Source: Azorhizobium oxalatiphilum
Lineage (GTDB): Bacteria; Pseudomonadota; Alphaproteobacteria; Rhizobiales; Xanthobacteraceae
DNA length: 64,000 nt
NCBI RefSeq assembly: GCF_014635325.1
Contig: NZ_BMCT01000001.1
Span: 1,083,743-1,147,742, forward strand
Direction: 5' to 3'
The notes under the pieces are model-generated. The model was not told where the DNA came from and made no database searches. It saw nothing but the letters and a program-made list of their open reading frames with translations. This document shows positions 52,344 to 61,407 of this stretch, in pieces; the stretch's first letter is position 1, and every line of letters begins with the position of its first letter. The translations under genes and the position numbers were made by a program.

Positions 52344-53296
52344 GGATCGACTTCGGCAACACCCGCGAGGATAGCCGCGCGCCGCAGAGCGATTATGAGC
52401 GCGGCTACGACGCGGACGATTTTGATGATATCGCGGGCGGCGATCCCTATGCGGAGATGCAGGCGCTGAAAGCCGCCCGCCGCCAGCGCCGCCGCGATTT
52501 CGCGGCCGGTACGGTTCTGGCCGCCGCCACGGTCGCGGTGCTGGTGAACGTGTTCGCCTTCCAGCACGGCAACAAGCCCAATTTCATGTTCGGTTTCGCG
52601 CTGCCCGACACCATCCGCACGCGCCTCGCCCTCGATCCCGTCGAGCCGGCCGCACCCAAGCCGGCGCCCAACGCGCCGCAGCCCTCGGCGGCCATGACCG
52701 CGCCCGCGCCGCTGGCCTCCGTTGCGCCCCAGCCGGCGCCCGCGCCTGCGGCCCCGGCCGGCCCGCCGACCTCGCTCACCGCGCTGATCAACGGCACAGC
52801 ACCGGCCCCGGCCCGCCAGCCGCAGCCGGTGGTGGCGGACGTGCAGCGCGAACTCGCCCGACGCGGCTATTATGACGGCCCCGCCGATGGTCTCACGGGG
52901 CCGAAGACGGAGGCCGCCGTGCGCGCCTTCGAGCAGAGCGCGCGGGTGCGTGTCACCGGTGAGGCCAATGAGGCCACCCTCAACCAGATCCGCCGCAGCA
53001 CCGTGAATGCGGGTGCCGGCGGCATGCTCCCGCCCGCCAGCGTGCCGGGGGGCGGCGACGTGACCGGGGCCATCCGCCCGCCGGGCAACATGCCGTCGTC
53101 ATCGCGGGTGCTGGGCGTGCAGCGCACGCTGGCCAAGCTCGGCTACGGCCCGCTGAAGGTGACGGGGCAGATGTCGCCGGAGACCCGGCAGGCGGTGCAG
53201 CGCTTCGAGCGTGACCGTGGCCTGCCGGTGGACGGTGAACTCTCCGACCGCATGGTGCGCGAGCTTGCCACCGTGTCCGGCATGGCGATTGACTGA
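52340..53296 (+). CDS. Peptidoglycan-binding domain protein with single transmembrane anchor
   Basis: A 318-residue protein. A charged cytoplasmic head of about 55 residues, a transmembrane helix (VLAAATVAVLVNVFAF, ~60-75), a Pro/Ala-rich spacer and two PG_binding_1 repeats: VQRELARRGYYDGPADGLTG (residues ~170-228) and VQRTLAKLGYGPLKVTGQ (~258-312). The protein can touch the cell wall from the inner membrane. The start overlaps the histidine-kinase stop (ATGA), so kinase and wall protein are made together, hinting at envelope sensing (inference). Confidence 0.87.
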   Translation: MRIDFGNTREDSRAPQSDYERGYDADDFDDIAGGDPYAEMQALKAARRQRRRDFAAGTVLAAATVAVLVNVFAFQHGNKPNFMFGFALPDTIRTRLALDPVEPAAPKPAPNAPQPSAAMTAPAPLASVAPQPAPAPAAPAGPPTSLTALINGTAPAPARQPQPVVADVQRELARRGYYDGPADGLTGPKTEAAVRAFEQSARVRVTGEANEATLNQIRRSTVNAGAGGMLPPASVPGGGDVTGAIRPPGNMPSSSRVLGVQRTLAKLGYGPLKVTGQMSPETRQAVQRFERDRGLPVDGELSDRMVRELATVSGMAID

Positions 53297-53320
53297 TCGG
53301 ATGATCAGGGAGTTCCGCGC

Positions 53321-53665
53321 ATGCGGCTGAAGAGTGCCATTTTCGTTTCCGCTCTGCTGCGCCGTGCGCAGGTGGAGGGCGCATTCGCGGCGGTGCGCCG
53401 TCGCGGCGCGGAGGAGGCGGGCGCCATCTTCGTGAAGGTGACACGGCTCGACGGCACCGCCGCTTTGTATGGCCCGGCGCCGCAGAGCGAGATCGAGGAA
53501 AGCTTTCCGGCGGACCGCATGTTCGCCCCCGTCGTCGCTCCCGGCGCGCCGGAAGCGGATGCGGAGGCGCGCATCACCAAGGAAGTGCGGTTCGATCCGG
53601 ACCTGTGGCTGGTGGAGATCGAGGACCGAGAGGGCCGCAGCTTTCTGGATCTCGCGCCGGAGTGA
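53321..53665 (+). CDS. DUF1491 family protein
   Basis: A 114-residue protein with the conserved start RLKSAIFVSALLRRAQVEG, the centre GAIFVKVTRLDG and the end DPDLWLVEIEDREGRSFLDL of DUF1491. The family is restricted to alphaproteobacteria and has no assigned role. It follows the wall-binding protein by 24 bp and probably ends the kinase operon. Confidence 0.9.
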   Translation: MRLKSAIFVSALLRRAQVEGAFAAVRRRGAEEAGAIFVKVTRLDGTAALYGPAPQSEIEESFPADRMFAPVVAPGAPEADAEARITKEVRFDPDLWLVEIEDREGRSFLDLAPE

Positions 53666-53714
53666 GTTTTCGCTCAGCATTCTGGCGCGTGCCTCGGCAT
53701 AGAGCGCACCACGC

Positions 53715-53863
53715 TCCCTCTCCCGCTTGCGGGGAGGGGTGGGGAGGGGGCCGCGCGCAGCGCGGGACGGCGCGTCGTTCCCCGTCTCCTGACCATCAGC
53801 CCAATAGCGGGTCCACCCGGACTGCCCCCTCCCTAGCCCTCCCCCGCAAGCGGGAGAGGGGAC
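53715..53863. repeat. Inverted C-rich/G-rich intergenic repeat pair, second locus
   Basis: CTCCCTCTCCCGCTTGCGGG begins at 53715, and the inverse unit with CCCCCTCCCTAGCCCTCCCC lies at 53825-53863. This is the same element as at 34641-34802, with unit order reversed. Confidence 0.8.
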
Positions 53864-53999
53864 ATGTCGTGCGGGCGGGGAGGGCGCTCATGGTTGCGGG
53901 AGCTCAGGGCTGCGGGAGCCGGGCGAAGGGCACTTATGCAGCAGAAGCCCGGCCAGCAGGCCATCCGGCCCGTGTGGACAAAACATACGCACCTGCCCT

Positions 54000-54026
54000 T
54001 TTATGACCGCATTTACCGGTCATAAA
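54000..54026. promoter_or_regulatory. Perfect 10-bp inverted repeat (TTTATGACCG/CGGTCATAAA)
   Basis: Arms 54000-54009 and 54017-54026 are exact complements around a 7-bp spacer. It lies 140 bp upstream of the 43-residue gene in an AT-rich patch. Symmetry and composition suggest an operator or a regulatory RNA hairpin. There is no U tract typical of a terminator. Confidence 0.55.
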
Positions 54027-54165
54027 CCATCCCAGAGCGACAAAGGCTCTCCGCGCCGCATCGGCGCTTTTCACCCCGACATAACATCAAGCAAGAGCCG
54101 ATCCGGTCGGCCAGCCGCAATCGTCGCGCCAATTGATCGACGCCAGCGGCAGTTTCAAGGACATC

Positions 54166-54297
54166 ATGCATAATCTGAAGACCAAGACGCCCGTCGTGCG
54201 TCCGACCACTACCCCCGTTTCCGTCAAGCCCCATCAGCCGCCCTGCGGCATGACCCGCGAAGACCTGCGCCAGATCATCCTCGAACAGATCGGCTGA
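54166..54297 (+). CDS. Small protein, 43 aa
   Basis: Not recognised. The N-terminal half is Thr/Pro/Lys-rich (KTKTPVVRPTTTPVSVKP) and the C-terminal half is a short amphipathic helix, GMTREDLRQIILEQIG, resembling a docking peptide. AAGGA lies 6 bp upstream of the ATG, and the gene has its own upstream inverted repeat. Third-position base use fits the genome. It is convergent with the diguanylate cyclase gene. Confidence 0.6.
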   Translation: MHNLKTKTPVVRPTTTPVSVKPHQPPCGMTREDLRQIILEQIG

Positions 54298-54325
54298 TCA
54301 GCGCCTGCGCCGCGCGCCTCTTCCC

Positions 54326-55258
54326 TCACGCCTCGGTCAGCGAGCGCAGGGGGCCGAGGCCGGCGAGATGCACGCAGTTGCGCCCCGCGATCTTGGCCGT
54401 ATAGAGCGCCTCGTCGGCGCGGGCGTACAGACTTTCCGCCGTATCGCCGTCAAGCCCCGGAGCCACCCCCGCCGAGAAGGTGTAGGCCAGCTCCGGATGC
54501 TCGGCGATCGGCCGGGTGGCGCGGATGGCGTCGAGCATATGCTCCACGCGCACGCCCGCCGCCTCCAGCCCCACCCCCGGCAGCACCAGCAGAAATTCCT
54601 CGCCGCCCACGCGGCCGAACGTCTCCACCCGCCCCACGAGGCGGTGGATGCGCACGGCAAGGTCGCGCAGGATACGGTCGCCCACATGGTGGCCGTAGCG
54701 GTCGTTGATATGCTTGAAATGGTCGAGGTCCAGCACCGCAAGGCTGCCCAGCCCGCCATCCGGCCCCGGCCGCGCCAGCATCTCCTCGATGCGGGCGATG
54801 ACGAAGCGGCGGTTGGCAAGGCCGGTCAGCTCGTCCGTGTGCGAGGCCCGGATGGCGAGATCGCGATCCTGCCGCACCTGCCTCTGGCCGGCGCGCATGG
54901 AGGTGATGTCGCTGGCGATGCACAGCATCCAGCCTTCCTCGTCCACCGTCTCCGTCATCCAGAGCCAGCGCCCGTCGTGCAGATCGGTCTCGAAGGCGCG
55001 GAAGCGCGTCTTGCCGCGCCGCGACACGGTGGACAGCAGCCAGCCCTCGAAATCCGTGGCGCGGATCACCGTGCCACGCCCGAGCGGGAAGTTGCGCCGC
55101 ATCAGTTCCGCCCAGGTCGGCGTCTCGCCCCGCTCCAGAAAGAAGGCGGCGCGGAAGGCGGCATTGGCGGCGCGCAGGCGGTCGGTCCCGTCATACGCCG
55201 CCATCAGGACGGGGGACTCTTCGTACAGGTCGAGGAGCTTGCTGCTCAAAGGGTCCAT
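54326..55258 (-). CDS. PAS-GGDEF diguanylate cyclase
   Basis: A 310-residue protein that makes cyclic di-GMP from two GTP. An N-terminal PAS-like sensor (residues ~10-125, with DGRWLWMTETVDEEGWMLCI) is joined by a coiled linker to the GGDEF domain. The active-site loop is the intact variant RVGGEEFLLVLP near residue 218, and DELTGLANRRF begins the domain. No RxxD inhibitory site is evident 5 residues before the loop (ETFGRVGGEEF). No transmembrane helix, so cytoplasmic. Single-gene unit. Confidence 0.9.
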   Translation of the reverse strand: MDPLSSKLLDLYEESPVLMAAYDGTDRLRAANAAFRAAFFLERGETPTWAELMRRNFPLGRGTVIRATDFEGWLLSTVSRRGKTRFRAFETDLHDGRWLWMTETVDEEGWMLCIASDITSMRAGQRQVRQDRDLAIRASHTDELTGLANRRFVIARIEEMLARPGPDGGLGSLAVLDLDHFKHINDRYGHHVGDRILRDLAVRIHRLVGRVETFGRVGGEEFLLVLPGVGLEAAGVRVEHMLDAIRATRPIAEHPELAYTFSAGVAPGLDGDTAESLYARADEALYTAKIAGRNCVHLAGLGPLRSLTEA

Positions 55259-55493
55259 CTGATCGACGGGTCCAGGATCTACGGGGCCAAGATCTACGGC
55301 TCCATGCGGACACGCTTGCCGTGCCGGATGGGCGCATCATAGGAAATAACGGCCGTTGTCGCACCTGTGTCGCGGGTTCCTGCGGTGGCGGGCGCCCGCC
55401 CATGCCCCGCTGCCGTTGCGGATGGCTTTCCTCTTCGCCGCCAACGCTCTAGACGTTAAGGCAGACGCAGAAACAGCGCACGGGAAGGCGGCC

Positions 55494-56633
55494 ATGGAGA
55501 CGGTCGAGGTCGGAGAGATTGTCATTGGCGCGGGTGTGGTGGGGCTCGCCTGCGCGGCGGCCCGCGCCCGGCAGGGCCGCGAGGTCTATGTGCTGGAGGC
55601 CGGCCCGCTCATCGGCTCCGGCATTTCCTCGCGCAACAGCGAGGTCATCCATTCCGGCGTCTATTACGAGACCGGCACCCTGCGCCACCTGCTCTGCGTG
55701 GAAGGCCGCCGCCGGCTCTATGCCTATTGCGACCTGCACGGCGTCGGCCACCGCAAATGCGGCAAGCTGGTCGTCGCCACCAATGACGCCGAGGCCGAGA
55801 AGATCGCCGGCATCGCCGTGCGCGCGAAGGAGAATGGCGTCGAGAATACCGAGCTGATCGACGGCGCCGCCGCCATGGCGCTGGAGCCGGCGCTCAATGC
55901 GGTGGCGGCGCTGAATGTGAAGGAAACCGGCATCCTCGACACCCACGGCTACATGCTGGCCCTGCAGGGCGAGGTGGAGGATGCGGGCGGCGCGGTGCTG
56001 CTGAACCACAAGGTGGTGTCCGGCACGGCGCGGGCCGGGCGCTTCACGCTTCAGCTGGAGACACCCGAGGGGCCGCTGGAACTGGTGGCCCGCTCTCTGG
56101 TGATCGCCGCCGGCCCGTGGACCCATCAGGTGGCCGGGCGCATCGCCGGCTACGACATTTCCGGCATTCACCCGCTGGTGCTGGCGAAGGGCTCGTATTT
56201 CTCCTACGCCGGCAAGCCGGTGTTCTCGCGCCTCATCTATCCCGCGCCCATCGACGGCGGGCTCGGCACCCATGTGACGCTGGACCTTGCCGGGCGCATG
56301 CGCTTCGGGCCGGACGTGGAATGGCTGGAGACGGGCGATCCGGACGCGGTGAACTTCGCCGTGGATCCGGCCCGAGCCGAGGGCTTCTACGCCAACGTGC
56401 GCCGTTTCTGGCCGGGCCTGAAGGACGGCGCGCTCACGCCGGACTATGCCGGCGTGCGGCCGAAGCTGGCCCTGAAGGGCACGCAGGCGGATTTCCTCAT
56501 CCACGGGCCCGAAACCCATGGCATCGAGGGACTGGTGGGGCTGTTCGGCATCGAGAGCCCGGGCCTCACCTCCTCGCTCGCCATCGCCGATCGGGTGAGC
56601 GGCCAGCTGGAACCGGCGGCGGTGGCGGCCTGA
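55494..56633 (+). CDS. FAD-dependent oxidoreductase (L-2-hydroxyglutarate oxidase-like, LhgO family)
   Basis: A 379-residue flavoprotein of the DAO family. The FAD motif VIGAGVVGLACA lies at residues 9-20, and SSRNSEVIHSGVYY and the ending GLFGIESPGLTSSLAIA are characteristic of the LhgO/L2HGDH group, which oxidises L-2-hydroxyglutarate to 2-oxoglutarate. ATG 55494 is chosen because GGGAAGG precedes it and the FAD motif starts as usual close to the N-terminus; the frame runs upstream. Substrate is inferred from family only. Confidence 0.88.
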   Translation: METVEVGEIVIGAGVVGLACAAARARQGREVYVLEAGPLIGSGISSRNSEVIHSGVYYETGTLRHLLCVEGRRRLYAYCDLHGVGHRKCGKLVVATNDAEAEKIAGIAVRAKENGVENTELIDGAAAMALEPALNAVAALNVKETGILDTHGYMLALQGEVEDAGGAVLLNHKVVSGTARAGRFTLQLETPEGPLELVARSLVIAAGPWTHQVAGRIAGYDISGIHPLVLAKGSYFSYAGKPVFSRLIYPAPIDGGLGTHVTLDLAGRMRFGPDVEWLETGDPDAVNFAVDPARAEGFYANVRRFWPGLKDGALTPDYAGVRPKLALKGTQADFLIHGPETHGIEGLVGLFGIESPGLTSSLAIADRVSGQLEPAAVAA

Positions 56634-56778
56634 ATCCCATCCCAATGGTGCTTCGGTGTGGTTTCTGATCCGCTCGCCTGCGGCATATGCGTTTTGATGG
56701 CTTCACCAGCCAAGCTTCAGGAAACCTTCAGGTTGGATCGACGTTACTGTCATACGATCCACTCTGGAGGACAGGGCC

Positions 56779-56988
56779 ATGTCGTGCGTGGTTCCATTCC
56801 CGACCGAGCATCCCCGAACCCGCGCCGCCGTCACGGGCGGCGCCAGTGCACAGATCTACATCCTTCCCGTGGTGCGCATCGAGCGTCACCCCGAGACGGA
56901 ACTGCCGATGCCCAAGGTGCCGATGCCGCGTAAGCATCATCATCCGCTGGCGCCCTTCTTTTCCGGCGGAGACTGGCGCGCCCGCTGA
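56779..56988 (+). CDS. Hypothetical small protein, 69 aa
   Basis: Not recognised. It contains IYILPVVRIERHPETELP in the centre, then basic and His-rich PRKHHHPLAPFFSG. A GGAGGACAGG ribosome-binding site precedes the ATG, which supports translation. No membrane segment and no cysteine pattern. Third-position GC is genome-like. It lies 146 bp after the flavoprotein gene, so it may be a separate unit. Confidence 0.5.
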   Translation: MSCVVPFPTEHPRTRAAVTGGASAQIYILPVVRIERHPETELPMPKVPMPRKHHHPLAPFFSGGDWRAR

Positions 56989-57357
56989 GCGGTTACGCCC
57001 CCGCCAGGAACGCGACAGCGCGCCAATGGCGACGCCCGGCTCATGATGCCCGGGCCTGGACGCCCGGCCGGCGACGACTTCACTCGCCCCCGCTCTTGCG
57101 TGTTTCTCGCCCCTCGCTCTTGCCCCTTGGCCCTTGGCCATGGCCTCCGGACCGCGCCCGGCGCGGCGGCGCTTCATGCCCGAGGCATTTGCCTGGCCGG
57201 CCTCTCTCGGGCGTCCGCATGCAATGAAAAAGATTGGCCGTATCGCGGTTATTTCAGCCAATACATGTGATGGAAATAACACGCTCCCCGTCTTCTCGAT
57301 CTCGGCCCCGCGCGGCATCGTAAAAACTGGCGCAACGACTATCCTCCGCTTGAGACC
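56989..57357. other. Intergenic region upstream of the autotransporter gene
   Basis: 369 bp without a supportable gene. The last 100 bp are AT-richer and should contain the autotransporter promoter. No repeat recognised. Confidence 0.35.
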
Positions 57358-57399
57358 ATGCTAGGCTACCTCCCGATTTGTTGCGGTGGGGACTGCGTC

Positions 57400-60300
57400 G
57401 TGTCGAAAAAGGCCTCTCTTACGTCGTCTCTGCTGACGTCCTGCGCCCATTTTACGGTGGTGGGGCTCGCGCTGTGCGCCGGCAGCGGCGCCGCGCTCGC
57501 GCAGTCGCTGTCGCCCTATTCCGGCGTCACGGACTCCTTCCTCGGCAGCGGCGCGCTGATGCCGGCCTCAAGTCCGGGCACCGCAGGCACCATCGATACC
57601 AGCGGGCTCGTCAGCACCATCAGCATCATCTCCTCGCTGGCGGTGGGCTCAAGTTCGGGCGCGACCAGCTATACGACGCTGGATTACGGCACCACGGGCA
57701 CCTTCCTCACCGGCATTCGCGGCAACACCATCGTCGGCAATTACGTGGTGCCCGGCACCACCGCCACCGGCGGCCTGCTCTACAATATGAGCACCGGCCA
57801 ATGGTCGGCCATGCCGGAGGCGACCGCCAATGGCGTGAACTATCCCGGCGCCATCGGCTCCTCGCCCTATGGGCCGAGCTTCGGCAACATGGGCGGCGTG
57901 CTGCGCACGGTCGGCAGCTACATCACCTCCGCGTCCTCGCCTTACGATCTCAGCTATCTCTATGACGCGGCGGCCGCGCCCGGCCAGCAGCTGACCACGC
58001 TGGTCTATCCCAGCTCAGGTAGCGATCCGACCCTCTACACCATTGCCCACTCGACCTTCGGCAACACGGTGGTCGGCAATTACGACACCCGCCTCGCCAC
58101 CGGAAATGCCTTCATCTACAGCATCTCCACCGGCACCTATGTCACCAACAACATGCCCGGCGCGGTCAGCACCACCGCTTATGGCGTCTATGGCGACATG
58201 ATCGCGGGCGGCTATGCCAATGTGGCGCCGGGCGGCGGCATCGGCTTCGAGCACGGCTATCTCTACAACACGCTCACCGGCACCTGGACCACCTACGACC
58301 ATCCCGGCGCCATCATCACCCATCTGGAAGGCATCACCGGCGCCGGGCGCTCGGGCGAATACAACATGGTGGCCGACTGGGTGACGGCCGATGGCGTGGT
58401 GCATGCGGGCGTGCTGCATGTGGACGCGCTCGGGGTCGCCACCTGGTATGAGATCAACATCCCCGGCGCGGCGCTGGTGTCCTCCAACTCCGCTTATGGC
58501 GACACGGTGGTGGGCATCTATCTGCTGCCGGGATCGAGCACGCCCTATGGCTATGTGGCCACCATTCCGGGCATCTACAATCCCATCCGCAACACCGGCA
58601 CGCTGACCTCGGATGCGGTGAATACGGCGGCTCTGTCCGGCCGCAAGGGCGACGACATCGTCAACAGCGGCACCGTGCTGATGACCGGCAATGGCGGCGT
58701 CGGCATGCGCGGCGAAACCTATGGCGTGCTGACCAACCTCGGCACGGTGCAGGCCACCGGCGTGGTCGGCGCGGCGGTGGAACTGCACGGCGTCTACGGC
58801 ACCTTCCTGAACTACGGCACCATCCAGGCCCCCGCCGTGGCGGACGCCTTGCGCACCGGGCCGGACAGCTACGGCACGGTGATCGTGAATGCCGGCGTCA
58901 TCGACGGCCGCATCGCCGCCACCGCCGGCCCGGAAAAGCGGTTCGAGAACAGCGGCTGGCTGGGCGTTTCCGGCACCGGCGTCTCCATCACCCATCTGCT
59001 CAGCGGCACCTTCGTGCAGACCGCCGCCGGCACGCTCTCCCTGCGCGTGACCTCGACCGGCAACGACTTTCTGGGGATCACCGGCACCGCCCGGCTGGCC
59101 GGCACGCTGGCGGTGCCGTTCCAGACCTCGACGCTCGCCAACAGCTACAATCTCATCGCGGCCACAGGCGGCATCAGCGGCACCTTCACCACGCTCGCCA
59201 CGTCGGGCCTGCCCTCCTATGTGGGCGCGTCGCTGGATTATTCCACCAACAACGTGGTCCTGAAGCTCACCTCGCAGATGGCCCAGCAGGCCGGCTTCTC
59301 GGCCAATCAGTCGGCGACCGGCGGGGCGGTGGACAGCGTCTTCAACAGCGGCGTCACCTCCGCCACGGGCAATGCCACGGCGGCGGCGCTGGGTAGCCTC
59401 TATGGCCTCGGCCCGGTCCAGCTTGGGGCGGCGCTGAACGCCTTGTCCGGCGAGGCCCATGCCAGCGAGCAGTCGGTGCTGCTCACGGACGGCCTGTTCA
59501 CCCGGCAGGCGCTGCTGGGGCGGCTGCGGCAGCTCTCCTATGGCGGGGCATCGGACGCCACGGCGGCGCTCGGCTATGGTGGCGATGCACTGGCCTACAG
59601 CGCCGATCCGCAGGGCAAGCCGAGCGGGGCGGGTGCGTCCATCGCCAAGGCGCTCAAGGCTCCCGTGACGGAGCCCGACCAGACGCGCGGCCTCGCCATG
59701 TGGGCGCAGGGCTATGGCAGCTGGGGCAGTCTCGACGGCAATGGCAATGCATCCGGCATCAGCACGTCGCTGGGCGGCATCCTGGCCGGCTTCGACAAGC
59801 GCCTCGGGCCCGACACCACCATGGGCGTGGCGCTGGGCTATTCGCAGTCGAACGCCACCGTGGGGGCGCTGGCCAGTTCGGCGCAGGCGGACAGCGGCAT
59901 CATCGCCGCTTACGCCGGCACGAACCTTGGGGCGTGGAGCCTGCGCGGCGGCGTCAGCTACACGCTGAGCCAGGTGGACACCACGCGCACGGTGCAGGCG
60001 GTCGTTTTCGCTGACCGCGCCAGTGCCCAGTACAATGCGGGCCTCGCGCAGGTGTTCGGCGAGGTGGGCTATGGGCTGAGCTATGGCGCTGTCGCGCTGG
60101 AGCCGTTCGCCGGCCTCGCATGGGCGCATCTGAACACGCAGGGCTTCACCGAGACCGCCAGCGCCGTGGGGCTGACCAGCGGTGGATCCTCGTCGGACGT
60201 GGGCTACAGCACGCTCGGCCTGCGGGTGGCCAGCGACATTGCGCTCGCCAACGGCATGGTTCTGGCGCCGCATGTCTCGGCCGCCTGGCAATATGCCTTC

Positions 60301-60519
60301 GGTGATGTCACTCCCACCGCCGCTTTGGGCTTCGCCGGCCTCACCGGCACCGGCTTCACGGTCTCTGGCGTGCCGATCGCCGCCAATACCGCGCTGTTCG
60401 ACGTGGGCGCCGACCTCAAGCTGAACACGGCGGTGAAGGTGAGCCTGTCCTATGTGGGCGAGTTCGCCTCCAGCGCGCAGCAGAACGCCGTGAAGGGCAG
60501 CTTCACCTGGAATTTCTGA
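57400..60519 (+). CDS. Autotransporter with repeated extracellular modules (type V secretion)
   Basis: A 1,039-residue outer-membrane protein. A signal peptide (SKKASLTSSLL onward, cleaved near ALAQ) precedes a passenger. Residues ~85-380 contain about four related modules of the form GNxVVGxY...YNxSTGxW, reminiscent of HAF/extracellular repeat proteins. A GTL/GTF-rich beta-helix follows (~400-620). The C-terminal 260 residues form the translocator barrel, ending in Phe (TWNF). GTG 57400 is chosen, with GGTGGGG upstream; an ATG at 57358 without a ribosome site would add 14 residues. Adhesion or surface binding is likely, the ligand is unknown. Confidence 0.85.
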   Translation: MSKKASLTSSLLTSCAHFTVVGLALCAGSGAALAQSLSPYSGVTDSFLGSGALMPASSPGTAGTIDTSGLVSTISIISSLAVGSSSGATSYTTLDYGTTGTFLTGIRGNTIVGNYVVPGTTATGGLLYNMSTGQWSAMPEATANGVNYPGAIGSSPYGPSFGNMGGVLRTVGSYITSASSPYDLSYLYDAAAAPGQQLTTLVYPSSGSDPTLYTIAHSTFGNTVVGNYDTRLATGNAFIYSISTGTYVTNNMPGAVSTTAYGVYGDMIAGGYANVAPGGGIGFEHGYLYNTLTGTWTTYDHPGAIITHLEGITGAGRSGEYNMVADWVTADGVVHAGVLHVDALGVATWYEINIPGAALVSSNSAYGDTVVGIYLLPGSSTPYGYVATIPGIYNPIRNTGTLTSDAVNTAALSGRKGDDIVNSGTVLMTGNGGVGMRGETYGVLTNLGTVQATGVVGAAVELHGVYGTFLNYGTIQAPAVADALRTGPDSYGTVIVNAGVIDGRIAATAGPEKRFENSGWLGVSGTGVSITHLLSGTFVQTAAGTLSLRVTSTGNDFLGITGTARLAGTLAVPFQTSTLANSYNLIAATGGISGTFTTLATSGLPSYVGASLDYSTNNVVLKLTSQMAQQAGFSANQSATGGAVDSVFNSGVTSATGNATAAALGSLYGLGPVQLGAALNALSGEAHASEQSVLLTDGLFTRQALLGRLRQLSYGGASDATAALGYGGDALAYSADPQGKPSGAGASIAKALKAPVTEPDQTRGLAMWAQGYGSWGSLDGNGNASGISTSLGGILAGFDKRLGPDTTMGVALGYSQSNATVGALASSAQADSGIIAAYAGTNLGAWSLRGGVSYTLSQVDTTRTVQAVVFADRASAQYNAGLAQVFGEVGYGLSYGAVALEPFAGLAWAHLNTQGFTETASAVGLTSGGSSSDVGYSTLGLRVASDIALANGMVLAPHVSAAWQYAFGDVTPTAALGFAGLTGTGFTVSGVPIAANTALFDVGADLKLNTAVKVSLSYVGEFASSAQQNAVKGSFTWNF

Positions 60520-60570
60520 GGGGGGCGCGGCGGCGGATCGGCAGTCAACGCGCGCTTTCCCAACAAAGCG

Positions 60571-60682
60571 CCGTCATGGCCGGGCTTGTCCCGGCCATCC
60601 ACGCCGTGCCGACAGTGTAAACCTCTGCAGGCTGTTCCGAGCGGAACCGCGTGGATGCCCGGGACCAGCCCGGGCATGACGG
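60571..60682. repeat. Inverted pair of REP-like intergenic palindromes, second locus
   Basis: A unit at 60571-60613 (GGCCGGGCTTGTCCCGGCC core) faces an inverse unit at 60649-60682. It is followed by TTTTTT and lies directly downstream of the autotransporter gene, so the pair may also terminate transcription. Same family as 18682-18827. Confidence 0.85.
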
Positions 60683-60741
60683 TTTTTTGCTGCATTGGTG
60701 GCGCTGTGACTGTCGCTCGGTCTCCGAACCCGACGCCGCCC

Positions 60742-61407
60742 TCAGCTCGCCGACGGCGCGCAGGTGGCGGCTTCGAGCTGGTGGCGGATCATGTCGCGCA
60801 TGTCCCGGTCGCGGGAGAAGGCGCGCACAAGAGCAACGCCCGTGGTGGAAGGCGAGGTGACTACCAGCCGGTCGGCGGCGGTGATTTCCTCATCCTCGGG
60901 CATGGCCGCCTTCTGGGTCGGCGTCATCAGGTCCAGCTCGATGACGCGCCCGGCCGCCTTGTCGCTGAGCGCATAGAAGCCCACGCCCCGCGCCGTGTAG
61001 AAGGACACCGACGTATAATCAGCGGTTGCAGGCACGCGGATCTTCAGCGGCTGCTTCGACAGATCATAGAGACAGACGGCGGTGATGAAGGCCGGATCCA
61101 GCATGGGCAGCGCCCCGCTGGCGGAGGTGGTGTCGGGCAGCAGCACCAGTTCATTGATCGGATGATCCGCCGCCAGCCGCCGGAAGGCGGCACGATCGGC
61201 CAGCGCCGGCATGGCGAGGATCGACACCAGATGCACCAGCGCCGCCAGCACCAGAATGATGGCGAGGCGCAGCAGGATGGAAGGCCGCGCCGCCTTCGCC
61301 GGCAGGCGCCAGCGCCACGGGTTCGGCAGGCTGCCCTTGAGCGGCGCCAGCGCGCGGCGCGGGCCGCGAAGGGATGTTCCCCGCAGACTCGTTCCCCGCA
61401 GGCTCAT
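60742..61407 (-). CDS. DUF1254 family membrane protein
   Basis: A 221-residue protein. After a basic tail that contains three 5-residue copies (SLRGT, SLRGT, SLRGP, from a 15-bp tandem DNA repeat) comes one transmembrane helix (ILLRLAIILVLAALVHLVSIL), then a periplasmic domain with DYTSVSFYTARGVGFYALSD. The features are those of DUF1254 proteins, which pair with DUF1214 proteins. The start overlaps the DUF1214 stop (ATGA). No function is established. Confidence 0.82.
   Translation of the reverse strand: MSLRGTSLRGTSLRGPRRALAPLKGSLPNPWRWRLPAKAARPSILLRLAIILVLAALVHLVSILAMPALADRAAFRRLAADHPINELVLLPDTTSASGALPMLDPAFITAVCLYDLSKQPLKIRVPATADYTSVSFYTARGVGFYALSDKAAGRVIELDLMTPTQKAAMPEDEEITAADRLVVTSPSTTGVALVRAFSRDRDMRDMIRHQLEAATCAPSAS

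Larger units (their letters stand above)
53666..54165. other. Intergenic region with repeats upstream of the 43-aa gene
   Basis: Holds the inverted C-rich/G-rich repeat pair (53715-53863) and the 10-bp inverted repeat at 54000-54026, listed separately. No other gene is supported. Confidence 0.5.
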
